Positions 35,024 through 45,949 of a stretch of 64,000 nt of DNA are shown here, one piece after another. The position numbers were made by a program, and so were the translations under genes. The notes beneath the pieces were generated by a model, which worked only from the letters and a program-made list of their open reading frames with translations, had not been told where the DNA came from and ran no database searches. Source of the DNA: JALORV01 sp963754065 (GTDB lineage: Bacteria; Pseudomonadota; Gammaproteobacteria; Burkholderiales; Burkholderiaceae_F); the NCBI GenBank assembly GCA_963754065.1, contig CAVWFH010000018.1, positions 1 through 64,000 of the forward strand. Reading direction: 5' to 3'. Positions within the stretch are counted from its first letter, which is position 1. Each line of letters begins with the position of its first letter.

Positions 35024-35797
35024 TTAGCTCTTTGCCGCCGCCTTCACCGTCGGCCATTGCCGGCGGCTGATCGGCAGGCGCTCGGGAACGTCCTTCAGCA
35101 GGACTTCCCAGTGGCCTTCGGACGACTCACCGTCCTCGTCGATGCTGCCGCGCACGCGCTGGAAACCGAGGATGGCCTTGCGCGCCACCAGTGCATTGCG
35201 GTGGATGCGGACGAAGCGCTCGCCGAACTCGGTTTCGAGCGAGGTCAGCGATTCCTCGGTCAGGTGTTCGCGCGCGACCGTACGGATCGTCACGTACTTC
35301 AGTTCGGCGCGCAGATAGACGATGTCCTCGACCGGCACGAGGATCATGCGGCCGCGCTCGGACACGGTCACGTGCGAGCGGATCGAGCCGATGGTCTTGG
35401 CGAGATCCTCGATGCGCGGCTCGTGCGTGCGAAATCTTTCGGCGCGGGCCAGTGCAGCGACCAGGCGCTCGGCTCGAACGGGCTTCATCAGGTAATCGAG
35501 CGCCCGCACCTCGAACGCTTCGAGTGCGTGCTCGTCGTAGGCGGTGACGAAGATCACCGCCGGCGGATTGGTTCGTTGCGCCAGATGGCGCGCGACTTCG
35601 ATGCCATTCATGTCCGGCATGTGCACGTCGAGCAGAACGACATCCGGATTGAGGCGGTCGACTTCTTCCAGCCCGCGGATACCGCCGCCAGCCTCGCCGA
35701 CTAGCTGGAGAGACACCTGCTCCGAACAGTCGCGCAGGACTTGCCCCAGGCGCGCTCGCGCCGGAGGTTCGTCGTCCACGATCATCACGTTCAACAT
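35024..35797 (-). CDS. LytTR-family response regulator (AlgR-like)
   Basis: A 257-residue regulator with receiver domain (acidic DDE near residue 8, phosphorylation site Asp near 57 in VVLLDVHMPDMNG, Thr in IFVTAYDEHAL, Lys in YLMKPVRAERL) and a C-terminal LytTR domain (LVPVEDIVYLRAELKYVTI, FVRIHRNALVARKAI). An Arg-rich region and a short insertion (SIDEDGESSEGHWEVLL) occur in the DNA-binding part, as in AlgR homologues. The kinase gene lies 10 bases upstream. Beta- and gammaproteobacteria often carry this pair next to argH or hemC. Confidence 0.92.
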   Translation of the reverse strand: MLNVMIVDDEPPARARLGQVLRDCSEQVSLQLVGEAGGGIRGLEEVDRLNPDVVLLDVHMPDMNGIEVARHLAQRTNPPAVIFVTAYDEHALEAFEVRALDYLMKPVRAERLVAALARAERFRTHEPRIEDLAKTIGSIRSHVTVSERGRMILVPVEDIVYLRAELKYVTIRTVAREHLTEESLTSLETEFGERFVRIHRNALVARKAILGFQRVRGSIDEDGESSEGHWEVLLKDVPERLPISRRQWPTVKAAAKS

Positions 35798-35807
35798 GAC
35801 TGGCCCT

Positions 35808-36851
35808 TCAGGCGCTTTTCTCGACCGGCAAGGTCATTGTCAGCTCGAAGCGGTCGCGCCTGACCTGGGTTTCGATGCGCGCTTCGAGGTCATAAATCAA
35901 AGCCAGTCTCCCGCGGATGTTCGCCAGTCCGATCTGGTTGCCTTCGCGCTGGGGACGTTCGGGCGCGATCGGATTGCTCACATAAATTTCCAGCGTGAAA
36001 CCGTGCTGCTTCACGCGGACGATGATATCGGCGCGTCCTGGCAGGGTTTCGGCCCCATAGCGGATCGCGTTTTCAATCACCGGCTGCAGTAGCAACTGTG
36101 GCACCTTTGCCCGGGGGTGGTATGCCCCGATTTGCCAGTCAACCGCCAGCCTATTTCCGAGCCGGGTCTGCTCGATTTCCACATAGTTGCGACACAGCTC
36201 GATTTCCTGTGCCAGCGGCACCAGCTTGCGGGTGTCCGCCATCACTGCGCGGAACAATTCGGCGATGCTTTCCAGCATGCGCTCGGCCTTGGCGGGCTCC
36301 GTTCGGATGACCGCCAGCACCGCGTTCAGGCTGTTGAACAGGAAGTGCGGTCGGATGCGCGACTGCAGCGCCTGGTACTTCGCCTCGGCCACGGCGGGCG
36401 AGAAGGCGCGTTCGCGCAGTTCATAGTAGTGCTGGACACCGGCACCGAGTGCCAACGCAGCCAGCGCATGCCCGAACGGCGTCCAAGGTGTGCCGGTTTC
36501 GCGGAACAGCACCGACAGCACATAGGTGACGAGCGCCGGAGTCAGCCACGCAATCGCCCGTTGTACCGAGACACCGAGGATCGGTAGTGCACGCCGCTGC
36601 GCGCACCAGAGCATCAGCGTCGTCAGTGTCGCCGGGGCGGCGATCGATGAGATGCGCAGGAACTGCCCAACGAATTCAGCCGGCCCGTCGGCGTCGGCCA
36701 CGGCGGCGGTCAGCGAAAGGGCCACCACGATGCCGATGACCCGCAGCAGCACGCCCATGTTGCAGCCGTCGGGAATCAATCGGCGCGGCGTCGGGATCGC
36801 CGTTTCCGCGCGGGCCAGCGGACCCTTTAATGCAGGTGGCGACGGCTTCAC
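35808..36851 (-). CDS. LytS/AlgZ-type sensor histidine kinase
   Basis: About 347 residues from the GTG at 36851. The N-terminus has LIPDGCNMGVLLRVIG, an AlgZ-like signature, and four membrane helices to about residue 140. The kinase part is intact: phosphoacceptor His in SRIRPHFLFNSLNAVLAV, N box LQPVIENAIRYGAE, and GLANIRGRLALIYD. The frame continues to an ATG at 36926, but that extension is unlike the family and overlaps the argH leader. With the downstream LytTR regulator it forms the AlgZ/AlgR-type pair usual beside argH. Confidence 0.87.
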   Translation of the reverse strand: MKPSPPALKGPLARAETAIPTPRRLIPDGCNMGVLLRVIGIVVALSLTAAVADADGPAEFVGQFLRISSIAAPATLTTLMLWCAQRRALPILGVSVQRAIAWLTPALVTYVLSVLFRETGTPWTPFGHALAALALGAGVQHYYELRERAFSPAVAEAKYQALQSRIRPHFLFNSLNAVLAVIRTEPAKAERMLESIAELFRAVMADTRKLVPLAQEIELCRNYVEIEQTRLGNRLAVDWQIGAYHPRAKVPQLLLQPVIENAIRYGAETLPGRADIIVRVKQHGFTLEIYVSNPIAPERPQREGNQIGLANIRGRLALIYDLEARIETQVRRDRFELTMTLPVEKSA

Positions 36852-36856
36852 AAACC

Positions 36857-36862
36857 TATAAT
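36857..36862 (+). promoter_or_regulatory. Candidate -10 hexamer for argH
   Basis: A perfect TATAAT lies 90 bases before the argH ATG, between the divergent kinase and argH. A convincing -35 at standard spacing is not visible. Confidence 0.35.
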
Positions 36863-36952
36863 CGGCGACCGCAGACAGATGCGACAGGCCTCGGTGCAAG
36901 GCACAAGGTCGCCCTCCCCGTGGCAACAGGCCACCTTCCTCTCCGGATGATT

Positions 36953-38371
36953 ATGTCAGAGCCCCCCGCGAACTCCTCCAATCCCCTAGGCTCGAAAAGC
37001 AGCGCCTGGTCCGGCCGTTTCGAGGAACCGGTGGCGGATTTCGTGCTGCGCTACACGGCCTCGGTGGGCTTTGACCAGCGCCTGGCCATGGTCGACATCG
37101 ACGGCTCGCTGGCCCACGCAGCGATGCTGGCGAAGCAGAAGATCCTCTCCGCCGACGACCTCGCCGCTATCGAGCGGGGACTGGCGCAGATCCGCGGCGA
37201 GATCGAGCGCGGCGAGTTCGCTTGGCGACTGGACCTCGAAGACGTGCACCTGAACATCGAGAAGCGACTGACCGACCTGGTCGGCGATGCCGGCAAGCGC
37301 CTGCACACCGGTCGCTCGCGCAACGACCAGGTCGCCACCGACCTGCGACTGTGGCTGCGTGGCGAGATCGACCGCATCGTTGCAATGGTGCGTGCGCTGC
37401 AACGGGTGCTCGTGGCACAGGCCGACCGTCACGCCGATACCGTCATGCCCGGCTTCACACACCTGCAGGTGGCGCAGCCGGTGACCTTCGGCCATCACCT
37501 GCTGGCCTATGTCGAAATGCTCGAGCGCGACCATGAGCGGCTGCAGGATGCTCGCCGCCGGGTCAATCGCCTGCCACTGGGGGCGGCGGCGCTGGCCGGC
37601 ACGACGTTCCCGATCGATCGCGCCTTCGTCGCCGAACGGCTGGGCTTCGAGGCGATCGCGGAAAACTCGCTCGACGCCGTCAGCGACCGTGACTTCGCGA
37701 TCGAGTTCAGTGCCGCCGCCGCGCTGCTGATGGTGCACGTCTCCCGGCTGGCCGAGGAACTGGTGCTGTGGATGAGCCCGCGCTACGGCTTCGTCCGCCT
37801 GCCGGATCGCTTCACGACCGGCTCGTCGATCATGCCGCAGAAGAAAAATCCGGACGTTGCGGAACTGGCGCGCGGCAAGAGCGGGCGCGTCGTCGGCCAC
37901 CTGATGGCCCTGCTGGTGCTGATGAAGGGGCAGCCTCTCGCCTACAACAAGGACAACCAGGAGGACAAGGAGCCGCTGTTCGACACGGTCGATACAGTGC
38001 TGGACACCTTGCGTGCCTTCGCCGAGATGGTGCCGGGAATCGAAGTCAATGCCGCCGCGATGCGGCAAGCCGCCGCGGAAGGCTATTCGACGGCGACCGA
38101 CCTGGCCGACTACCTGGTGCGCAAGGGCATGCCGTTCCGCGAGGCGCACGAAGCCGTGGCACGCGCGGTAAGACTGGCCGCCGGACGCGGTGTCGAGTTG
38201 GCGGCACTCACGGCCGCCGAGCTGAAGTCGTTCTCCGGATTGATCGACGACGACGTCCGGCACGCACTGACGCTCGACGGCTCGGTCGCGGCGCGCGACC
38301 ACCCGGGCGGCACCGCGCCGGCCCAGGTGCGCCGTCAGATCGCACGTTGGAAAGAACTTCTGGGCAGTTGA
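36953..38371 (+). CDS. argH: Argininosuccinate lyase
   Basis: A 472-residue enzyme cleaving argininosuccinate to arginine and fumarate in the last step of arginine synthesis. The fumarase/aspartase signature GSSIMPQKKNPDVAEL with the catalytic Ser lies near residue 290; the substrate region HTGRSRNDQVATDLRL near 115 and TFPIDRAFVAERLGF are typical. GGATGATT precedes the ATG at 36953; an ATG two codons earlier is possible. Gene order with the AlgZ/AlgR-like pair upstream on the other strand is common in this class. Confidence 0.97.
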   Translation: MSEPPANSSNPLGSKSSAWSGRFEEPVADFVLRYTASVGFDQRLAMVDIDGSLAHAAMLAKQKILSADDLAAIERGLAQIRGEIERGEFAWRLDLEDVHLNIEKRLTDLVGDAGKRLHTGRSRNDQVATDLRLWLRGEIDRIVAMVRALQRVLVAQADRHADTVMPGFTHLQVAQPVTFGHHLLAYVEMLERDHERLQDARRRVNRLPLGAAALAGTTFPIDRAFVAERLGFEAIAENSLDAVSDRDFAIEFSAAAALLMVHVSRLAEELVLWMSPRYGFVRLPDRFTTGSSIMPQKKNPDVAELARGKSGRVVGHLMALLVLMKGQPLAYNKDNQEDKEPLFDTVDTVLDTLRAFAEMVPGIEVNAAAMRQAAAEGYSTATDLADYLVRKGMPFREAHEAVARAVRLAAGRGVELAALTAAELKSFSGLIDDDVRHALTLDGSVAARDHPGGTAPAQVRRQIARWKELLGS

Positions 38372-38468
38372 CCTCCCGGCGCGGACCTTCGCCTAGAATC
38401 CGCCGACACAAGGTTGGGTGCCCAGGTCTGCCGGACTCCGGCCGGTCGGGTACGGAGGAGACACGGAC

Positions 38469-39046
38469 ATGAAGCCCTGGCTGGCGCTCTCGCGCTCCAT
38501 CGACTATTTCAACGGTCATCTCGGCGGCCTGCTGAAGTGGTTGATCCTGGTTGCGGTCATCATCAGCGGCGGCAACGCCATCCTGCGCAAGGTCTTCAAC
38601 ATCGGCTCAAACGCCTGGCTCGAGGCGCAGTGGTATCTCTTTGCCGCGGTCTTCATGCTCGGCGCCGGCTACGCCTTCCTGCGCAACGCCCATGTGCGCA
38701 TCGATTTCATCTCGACCAAGCTGTCGCCGCAGACCCGCAACTGGATCGACATCGTCGGCATCGTCGTGTTCCTGGCTCCGCTTTGCCTGCTGCTGATCAA
38801 CCTGTCGTGGCCGCTGTTCGTCAATGCGTGGACCACGGGCGAGATGTCGCAGAACGCCGGCGGGCTGGTGCGCTGGCCGGTCATGCTGCTGATTCCCGCC
38901 GGCATGTTCCTGCTGCTGGTGCAGGCGATCTCGGAACTGATCAAGCGGATTGCCTTTTTGCGCGGACTGATCCCTGACCCGCTCGCTCATGAGGCGCCCG
39001 GACAGAAGCACGGCGAGGAAACGGCCGAACTGCTGGAGGGCTCGAA

Positions 39047-39050
<4 letters not shown>
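38469..39050 (+). CDS. dctQ: TRAP transporter small permease (DctQ)
   Basis: A 193-residue protein with four membrane helices, including LLKWLILVAVIISGGNAILR near residue 22 and AQWYLFAAVFMLGAGYAFLR with the family's conserved GAGY near 67. Length is at the larger end for DctQ. AGGAG lies 9 bases upstream of ATG 38469. Its stop overlaps the dctM start (ATGA). Together with DctM and the DctP protein encoded on the opposite strand it forms a sodium-driven organic-acid importer. Confidence 0.92.
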
Positions 39051-40865
<1,815 letters not shown>

Positions 40866-40904
40866 CCCTCGCGCCGCTGCGCTTCAGCGGTTCCTACCGC
40901 AAAG

Positions 40905-40932
40905 AAAAAGGCCCGCAGTTGCGGGCCTTTTT
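40905..40932. terminator. Bidirectional intrinsic terminator between dctM and dctP
   Basis: AAAAAGGCCCGCA-GT-TGCGGGCCTTTTT: an 8-base-pair GC stem with a 2-base loop, flanked by A5 on one side and T5 on the other. It works for both strands and sits between the convergent dctM and dctP genes. Confidence 0.88.
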
Positions 40933-40956
40933 CTCGAGCCGTCGAACAGCGGGCGA

Positions 40957-42041
40957 CTACAGCTTCTGCGACTGCATGAAGTCGTCGAACCCGGCTTCGG
41001 CAAAGCGGAACCAGAGGTTCTCGTCGCGGCGGAAGGTGTCGTAGTCCGAATAGATCTTCTTCCAGGCAGGGTTGGAGGCACTCAGTTCGCCATAGACTTC
41101 CCAGGCAGCCTTGAACGATGCGTCCATCACGTCCTTCGGGAAGCGGTGCAGCTTGGTCCCGCCGGCCACCAGTTGCTTCAGCGCGCCCGGATTCTTGGCA
41201 TCGTAGGTCGCCTGCATGATCACGTGCGCGTGCGAGGCGCATGCTTCGACGATGCCCTTGTACTCCGGCGTCAGCGCGTCCCACGCCTTGGTGTTGACGA
41301 AGAGCGTCAGTTGCGGGCCGCCTTCCCACCAGCCGGGGTAGTAGTAGTTGGGTGCGACCTTGAAGAAACCGAGCTTCAGGTCATCGTAGGGTCCGACCCA
41401 TTCAGCCGCATCGATCGTGCCCTTTTCGAGCGCCGTGTAGATCTCGCCGCCCGGGATGTTCTGCGGCACGAGCCGATGCGCTCGAGCACCTTGCCGCCGA
41501 AGCCGCCGATGCGCATCTTCAGGCCCTTCATGTCCGCAAGGGACTTGATCTCCTTGCGATACCAGCCGCCCATCTGCGCGCCGGTATTGCCCATCGGGAA
41601 ATTGACGATGTTGAATCCGCGGTAGAACTCGCGGAACAACTTCATGCCGTTGCCCTCGTACATCCAGGCCGTCATCTGGCGCGAGTTGAAGCCGAACGGG
41701 ATCGCGCAGTCCATCGCGAAGGTCGGATCCTTGCCGAAGAAGTAATACGGCGCGGTGTGTGCGGCTTCCACGGTGCCGTTCTGCACACCATCGAGGACGC
41801 CGAAGGCCGGCATCAGTTCACCGGCGGCGTGCACGCTGACCGTGAACTTACCCCCGGTCGCTGCCGACACCTGCTTGGAGAACACCTCGGCCGCCCCGTA
41901 GATCGTGTCGAGCGACTTGGGGAAGCTCGACGCCAGGCGCCAGCGCACGGTGGCCTGGGCCTGAACGATCGCAGGCGCAGTGACTGCCGCGGCCGCTGCG
42001 GCGCCCGCAGTCGCGCGGGCCAGGAATTTACGACGTTGCAT
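40957..42041 (-). pseudogene. dctP: TRAP transporter substrate-binding protein (DctP), frameshifted
   Basis: The gene starts at ATG 42041 (AGGAG 7 bases before) with a signal peptide containing a twin-arginine motif (MQRRKFLARATAG), so export may be by Tat. The N-terminal part, including SFPKSLDTIYGAAEVF and GNTGAQMGGWYRKEI, resembles the 2-oxoacid-binding TakP branch. After GGFGGKVLERIG, at about 41468, the frame is lost; the next frame resumes with LVPQNIPGGEIYTALEKG and continues normally to QSQKL at 40957. One missing base (GG.CTCGTG) explains it. All domains are present apart from this break, so either the sequence has an error or the mutation is recent. Confidence 0.85.
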
Positions 42042-42178
42042 GAAAGTCTCCTAATTGAACTTGTGGAGTCACAGCGAAGTGGGGCGAGGCAAGGCCGCGG
42101 CCGCCTATCCAACGCCGGGGCATTGTATCCACTGGCGCCGGCATGGCAACGCCGTTGTTTCCCGGCAGCGTCGCGGTC

Positions 42179-43525
42179 TCAGGAGCCGGCGACCGTCATG
42201 CCATCGATCAGGACGGATCCGGAGATCTTGCTGCCGCGGACGACTTCGTCGGTGCCCACGGCCGCGATACCGGAGAACATCTGCTGCAGGTTCCCGGCGA
42301 TCGTGATTTCTTCGACCGGATGCCGGATCTGTCCGTTCTGGACCCAGTAGCCGCTGGCGCCGCGCGAATAGTCGCCGGTGACGTAGTTCACGCCCTGCCC
42401 GATCAGTTCGGTCACGAACAGCCCGGTGCCGAGACGGCGCAGCATGACCTCGAAGTCGTCCTCGTCGTCCGTGTTGCTGGAGCGCAACGTCAGGTTGTAG
42501 GAGCCTCCGGCATTGCCGGTCGACTTCATGCCCAGCTTGCGCGCCGAATACGTCGACAGGAAGTAACCCTCGAGGCGACCTTTGCTGACCACCTTTCGGG
42601 TCATTCCGCGCACGCCTTCCTCGTCGAACGGGCTCGATCCCGGCCCGCGCGGCAGATACGGATCTTCTTCTATGGTGATGTGTGGCGCGAAGACCTGCTT
42701 GCCCAGCGAGTCGACCAGGAAGGTCGACTTCCGGTACAGCGCGCCGCCACTGGCCGCCTGCACGAAATTGCCGAGCAGCCCGCACGCGAGCGGAGCCTCG
42801 AACAGCACCGGGCATTGACGTGTTCCCAGCTTGCGTGCACCGAGCCGGGCCAGCGCGCGCCGCGCGGCATAGTCCCCGATCGCTTCAGGTGATGCCAGCT
42901 CGGCGTGCAGGCGCGACGAGGAAAACCAGTCGTCGCGCTGCATGCCCGCTGCGTCCCGCGCAATCGGCGACACCGAGATCGAGTGGCGCGAGTACGGGTA
43001 GCCCGCCATGAAGTCGCGCGTGTTCGCGAGCACAAAGTGACCCGATGACGTGTACACGTTGGCGCCTTCCGAGTTCACGACGCGCGGACTGACGTCGAAG
43101 GCTGCCGCCTCGCAGCGCTGCGCGAGACGGATCGCCTCTTCCGTATCGAGCAGCCACGGGTGGAACAGATCCACGTCGCGCGGTCGCCGCTCGAAGGTAT
43201 CTTCATCCGGCAGTCCGGCCGCGTCGTCCTCCGCCGTGAAGCGCGCGATGTTGTGCGCCGCCTCGACCGCCTGGCGTACGGCCGTCGCCGAGAAATCCGA
43301 TGTCGACGCATGTCCGCGACGCTGCCCAAGGTACACCGTCACGCCCAGGCCCTTGTCGCGCGTGTGTTCGATCGTCTCGACCTTGCGCTTGCGCACACTG
43401 ACCGACAAACCGGTCGATTCGCTGGCCTCGCACGAGGCATCGGAAGCTCCGAGTGTTCGCGCGTGGCCGAGCGCATCCTGTGCCAGTTCGCGCAGCCGGT
43501 CATCGGAAATCGAAAATACGGTCAT
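42179..43525 (-). CDS. pmbA: Metalloprotease-like PmbA/TldE
   Basis: A 448-residue member of the TldD/PmbA family. PmbA (TldE) forms a heterodimer with TldD that degrades unfolded peptides, matures microcin B17 and acts on the CcdA antitoxin; the metal site lies in TldD, and this protein accordingly lacks the HExxxH motif. Characteristic segments are GVTVYLGQRRGHASTSDFS near residue 60, LACGLLGNFVQAASGGALYR near 245, and GASGYWVQNGQIRHPVEEITIAGN, in two pieces, near 390. It is divergent from darP, the normal order in betaproteobacteria. The tldD partner is not in the window. Confidence 0.94.
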   Translation of the reverse strand: MTVFSISDDRLRELAQDALGHARTLGASDASCEASESTGLSVSVRKRKVETIEHTRDKGLGVTVYLGQRRGHASTSDFSATAVRQAVEAAHNIARFTAEDDAAGLPDEDTFERRPRDVDLFHPWLLDTEEAIRLAQRCEAAAFDVSPRVVNSEGANVYTSSGHFVLANTRDFMAGYPYSRHSISVSPIARDAAGMQRDDWFSSSRLHAELASPEAIGDYAARRALARLGARKLGTRQCPVLFEAPLACGLLGNFVQAASGGALYRKSTFLVDSLGKQVFAPHITIEEDPYLPRGPGSSPFDEEGVRGMTRKVVSKGRLEGYFLSTYSARKLGMKSTGNAGGSYNLTLRSSNTDDEDDFEVMLRRLGTGLFVTELIGQGVNYVTGDYSRGASGYWVQNGQIRHPVEEITIAGNLQQMFSGIAAVGTDEVVRGSKISGSVLIDGMTVAGS

Positions 43526-43734
43526 GCCGTTGCGATGCCCCCTGGATGTGCCGCGACGGCGAATGCCGCGCGGATGCTGCTCGAATCCTGCCCGAATGCT
43601 GCCGCATCCGAATCATGCAGCGTGCTCGGTATCATAAACAACGATGATCAGGGAACGTTCAGACCCTACGACGAGGCGACGCGACCGCAAGCGACGAGGC
43701 CGCGGCGCCCAGCAAGTCGCAGCGCAAGAGAGAC

Positions 43735-44187
43735 ATGCATGCATTGCAGGCGCTCGGGGCCGAGCTGGTGGAACTGCGTCGCGACCAGCTGCAGCGGATC
43801 GAGCTGCCGGACGAGCTGCGTGAGGCGGTCGAGTTCGCGCATCGCGTCACCAGCCACGAGGGCCGTCGCCGCCACATGCAGTACCTCGGGAAGCTGATGC
43901 GCCAGGTCGATGCCGACTCGATCCGCGCCGCGATCGACAACGCCACCGGCGAGTCGCGCGCGGCAGTCGCGCTGATGCATCTGGCCGAGCGCTGGCGTGA
44001 CCGCCTGCTCGAGGACGACGCGGCGCTCACGGATTTCGTCGCCGCCCACCCGGCGTCGGACGTCCAGTGGCTGCGTGCGACGATACGAGCAGCGCGGCGC
44101 GAGATCTCGGCCCAGCAGGGACCGCGGCATGCGCGTGAACTGTATCGCTGGCTGCATGACCAACTCGACTCCCCAGACCACCCATGA
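43735..44187 (+). CDS. darP: Ribosome-associated protein DarP/YjgA (DUF615)
   Basis: From ATG 43735 the protein is 150 residues: MHALQALGAELVELRRDQL, EGRRRHMQYLGKLMRQVD and ARELYRWLHDQL are the DUF615 core. DarP assists late 50S subunit assembly. The codons just upstream, in the same frame, read ASDEAAAPSKSQRKRD, which is the conserved N-terminal motif of the family, yet no start codon exists between the stop at 43645 and 43735. The real gene therefore probably starts near ATG 43643 and has lost its frame in this sequence. The end overlaps the mog start (ATGA). Confidence 0.85.
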   Translation: MHALQALGAELVELRRDQLQRIELPDELREAVEFAHRVTSHEGRRRHMQYLGKLMRQVDADSIRAAIDNATGESRAAVALMHLAERWRDRLLEDDAALTDFVAAHPASDVQWLRATIRAARREISAQQGPRHARELYRWLHDQLDSPDHP

Positions 44188-44804
44188 AGGCTGAACGCCG
44201 CCATCCGGATGAGCTGATCCTCGGCCTGGTCTCGATATCCGACCGTGCCTCGCAGGGCGTGTATGCCGACCAGGGACTGCCGGCGCTGAAAGCGTGGTTC
44301 GAGCGCGCGTTGACGTCGCCATGGCAAACGCACGAACGCCTGATACCGGACGAGCGTGCCGCCATCGAGCAGGCACTGATCGAACTCGTCGACGAAGTCG
44401 GCTGCGATCTCGTACTGACCACCGGCGGCACGGGACCGGCACGTCGTGATGTCACCCCCGAGGCCACGCTTGCGATCGCCACCCGCGAGATGCCCGGTTT
44501 CGGAGAGCAGATGCGACGAATCTCACTGGAGTTCGTGCCCACCGCGATCCTGTCGCGCCAGGTCGGCGTGGTACGCGAGACGACCAGTCACGCCGCACTG
44601 ATCCTCAACCTTCCGGGTCAGCCGAAAGCGATCGCCGAAACCCTCGAAGGACTCAAGGACCCCGATGGAACGCCACGCGCGCACGGCATCTTCGCCGCGG
44701 TGCCGTACTGCATCGACCTGATCGGAGGTCCTTACATCGAAACCCGGGACGAGGTCAGCAAGGCCTTTCGTCCGAAGAGCGCCATCCGCAAGGCAAACGC
44801 ATGA
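44184..44804 (+). CDS. mog: Molybdopterin adenylyltransferase
   Basis: A 206-residue MoCF-domain protein that adenylates molybdopterin before molybdenum insertion. It begins with GLVSISDRASQGVYADQG and carries the signature TTGGTGPARRDVTPEAT near residue 78 and the HAALILNLPGQP segment. The length and the extended C-terminus identify Mog rather than MoaB. Start and stop overlap both neighbours by ATGA, placing darP, mog and the esterase gene in one unit. Confidence 0.94.
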   Translation: MKAERRHPDELILGLVSISDRASQGVYADQGLPALKAWFERALTSPWQTHERLIPDERAAIEQALIELVDEVGCDLVLTTGGTGPARRDVTPEATLAIATREMPGFGEQMRRISLEFVPTAILSRQVGVVRETTSHAALILNLPGQPKAIAETLEGLKDPDGTPRAHGIFAAVPYCIDLIGGPYIETRDEVSKAFRPKSAIRKANA

Positions 44805-45472
44805 CCACGGAACTGCTGCAGGCCCTTGAGTTGCAGACGCACCCGGCGCCTACCGCGAGCGTGATCTGGCTGCACGGGCTGGGCGCCGACGGATATGACT
44901 TCGTGCCGGTCGTGCGCGAACTCGAGAACCTCGGCGTGCCGCCGGCACGCTACGTATTTCCGCACGCGCCGACGCGTCCGGTCACGATCAACGGCGGCTA
45001 CGTCATGCGCGCGTGGTACGACATCCTCGGTACCGATCTCGTGCGGCGCGAGGATGAAGGCGGAATCCGCGACTCGCAGCAGCGCGTCGAAGCGCTGATG
45101 GCACGCGAGACGGCGCGCGGCACACCGCGTTCGCGCATCGTTCTTGCCGGTTTCTCGCAGGGCGGAGCAATCACGTTGCAAACCGGGCTGCGCCAGGACG
45201 AACCGCTGGCCGGCTTGCTCGCGCTATCGACTTACCTGCCGCTCGCATCGGCGTTCGACGCCGAACGTACGGCGGCGAGTCGCGGTGTTCCGATCTTCAT
45301 GGCGCACGGCCGCAGTGATCCGGTCATCCCGCTGGTTCGCGCGACGACGTCGCGCGATCAGCTCAAGGCGGCCGGCTATGAGGTTGAATGGCACGAGTAC
45401 GAGATGCCGCACTCCGTCTGCGAGGAGGAAATCCGGCAGATCGCCAGCTTCCTCAAGCGGGTCCTCGCCTGA
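44801..45472 (+). CDS. Carboxylesterase/phospholipase, alpha/beta hydrolase
   Basis: A 223-residue hydrolase of the carboxylesterase II/acyl-protein-thioesterase family. The oxyanion region IWLHGLGADGYDF is near residue 22, the nucleophile elbow GFSQGG near 115, the catalytic Asp in MAHGRSDPVIPL near 170, and the His in YEMPHSVCEEE near 203. It hydrolyses short-chain esters, or possibly lysophospholipids. It is coupled to mog by ATGA but has no obvious link to molybdenum cofactor synthesis. Confidence 0.92.
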   Translation: MTTELLQALELQTHPAPTASVIWLHGLGADGYDFVPVVRELENLGVPPARYVFPHAPTRPVTINGGYVMRAWYDILGTDLVRREDEGGIRDSQQRVEALMARETARGTPRSRIVLAGFSQGGAITLQTGLRQDEPLAGLLALSTYLPLASAFDAERTAASRGVPIFMAHGRSDPVIPLVRATTSRDQLKAAGYEVEWHEYEMPHSVCEEEIRQIASFLKRVLA

Positions 45473-45485
45473 CGGCGCCGAACGC

Positions 45486-45887
45486 TCAGCGGCGGTCGAC
45501 ACTCCAGGCGCCCGGACCGGCAACAGCCAGCATCAGCAGGCCACCGGCGACAGCGAGGTTCTTCATGAAGATGATCTGCTGCATCATCTGCTGGTTCGCG
45601 GGCATGGCCCAATAGTTGTGGAACAGCAGCGCGGCAGCCACGGTGAATAGCGCCAGCGCCAGGGCCGCCCAGCGTGTTTTCCAGCCAACGATCAACGCCA
45701 CTGCAGCGCCAATCTCCACGATGATCGCGCCGATCGCGGCGACTTGCGGCAGAGGCAGTCCAACTGAGCTGATGTAGCCGACCGTACCCGCAAAGCCGGC
45801 ACCGATCTTGCCGATACCTGCGATGAGAAACATCAGCGCCAGCAGGACCCGTCCTACCAGCGCGGTCGCGTTCTGATTCATGGTCAT
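45486..45887 (-). CDS. DoxX-family membrane protein
   Basis: A 133-residue protein with four membrane helices; the first contains GRVLLALMFLIAGIGKIG, the DoxX signature, and the third follows WKTRWAALALALFTVAAALL. Small DoxX proteins are implicated in redox or thiol stress but have no settled reaction. It lies 62 bases downstream of the pirin gene and is likely in one transcript with it, opposite a LysR regulator; this trio is recurrent in proteobacteria. Confidence 0.88.
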   Translation of the reverse strand: MTMNQNATALVGRVLLALMFLIAGIGKIGAGFAGTVGYISSVGLPLPQVAAIGAIIVEIGAAVALIVGWKTRWAALALALFTVAAALLFHNYWAMPANQQMMQQIIFMKNLAVAGGLLMLAVAGPGAWSVDRR

Positions 45888-45949
45888 GCAACTTCTCCAG
45901 TGAGTTGTCAGTACCCGGCCGGAGCGGGCTGGGACCGACGAAAAAAATT

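Noticed and set aside
40866..41044. Uninterrupted continuation of the dctM frame to 41044
   Set aside because: It crosses a terminator and the end of dctP; the +1 frame gives a natural tail and stop at 40865 instead.
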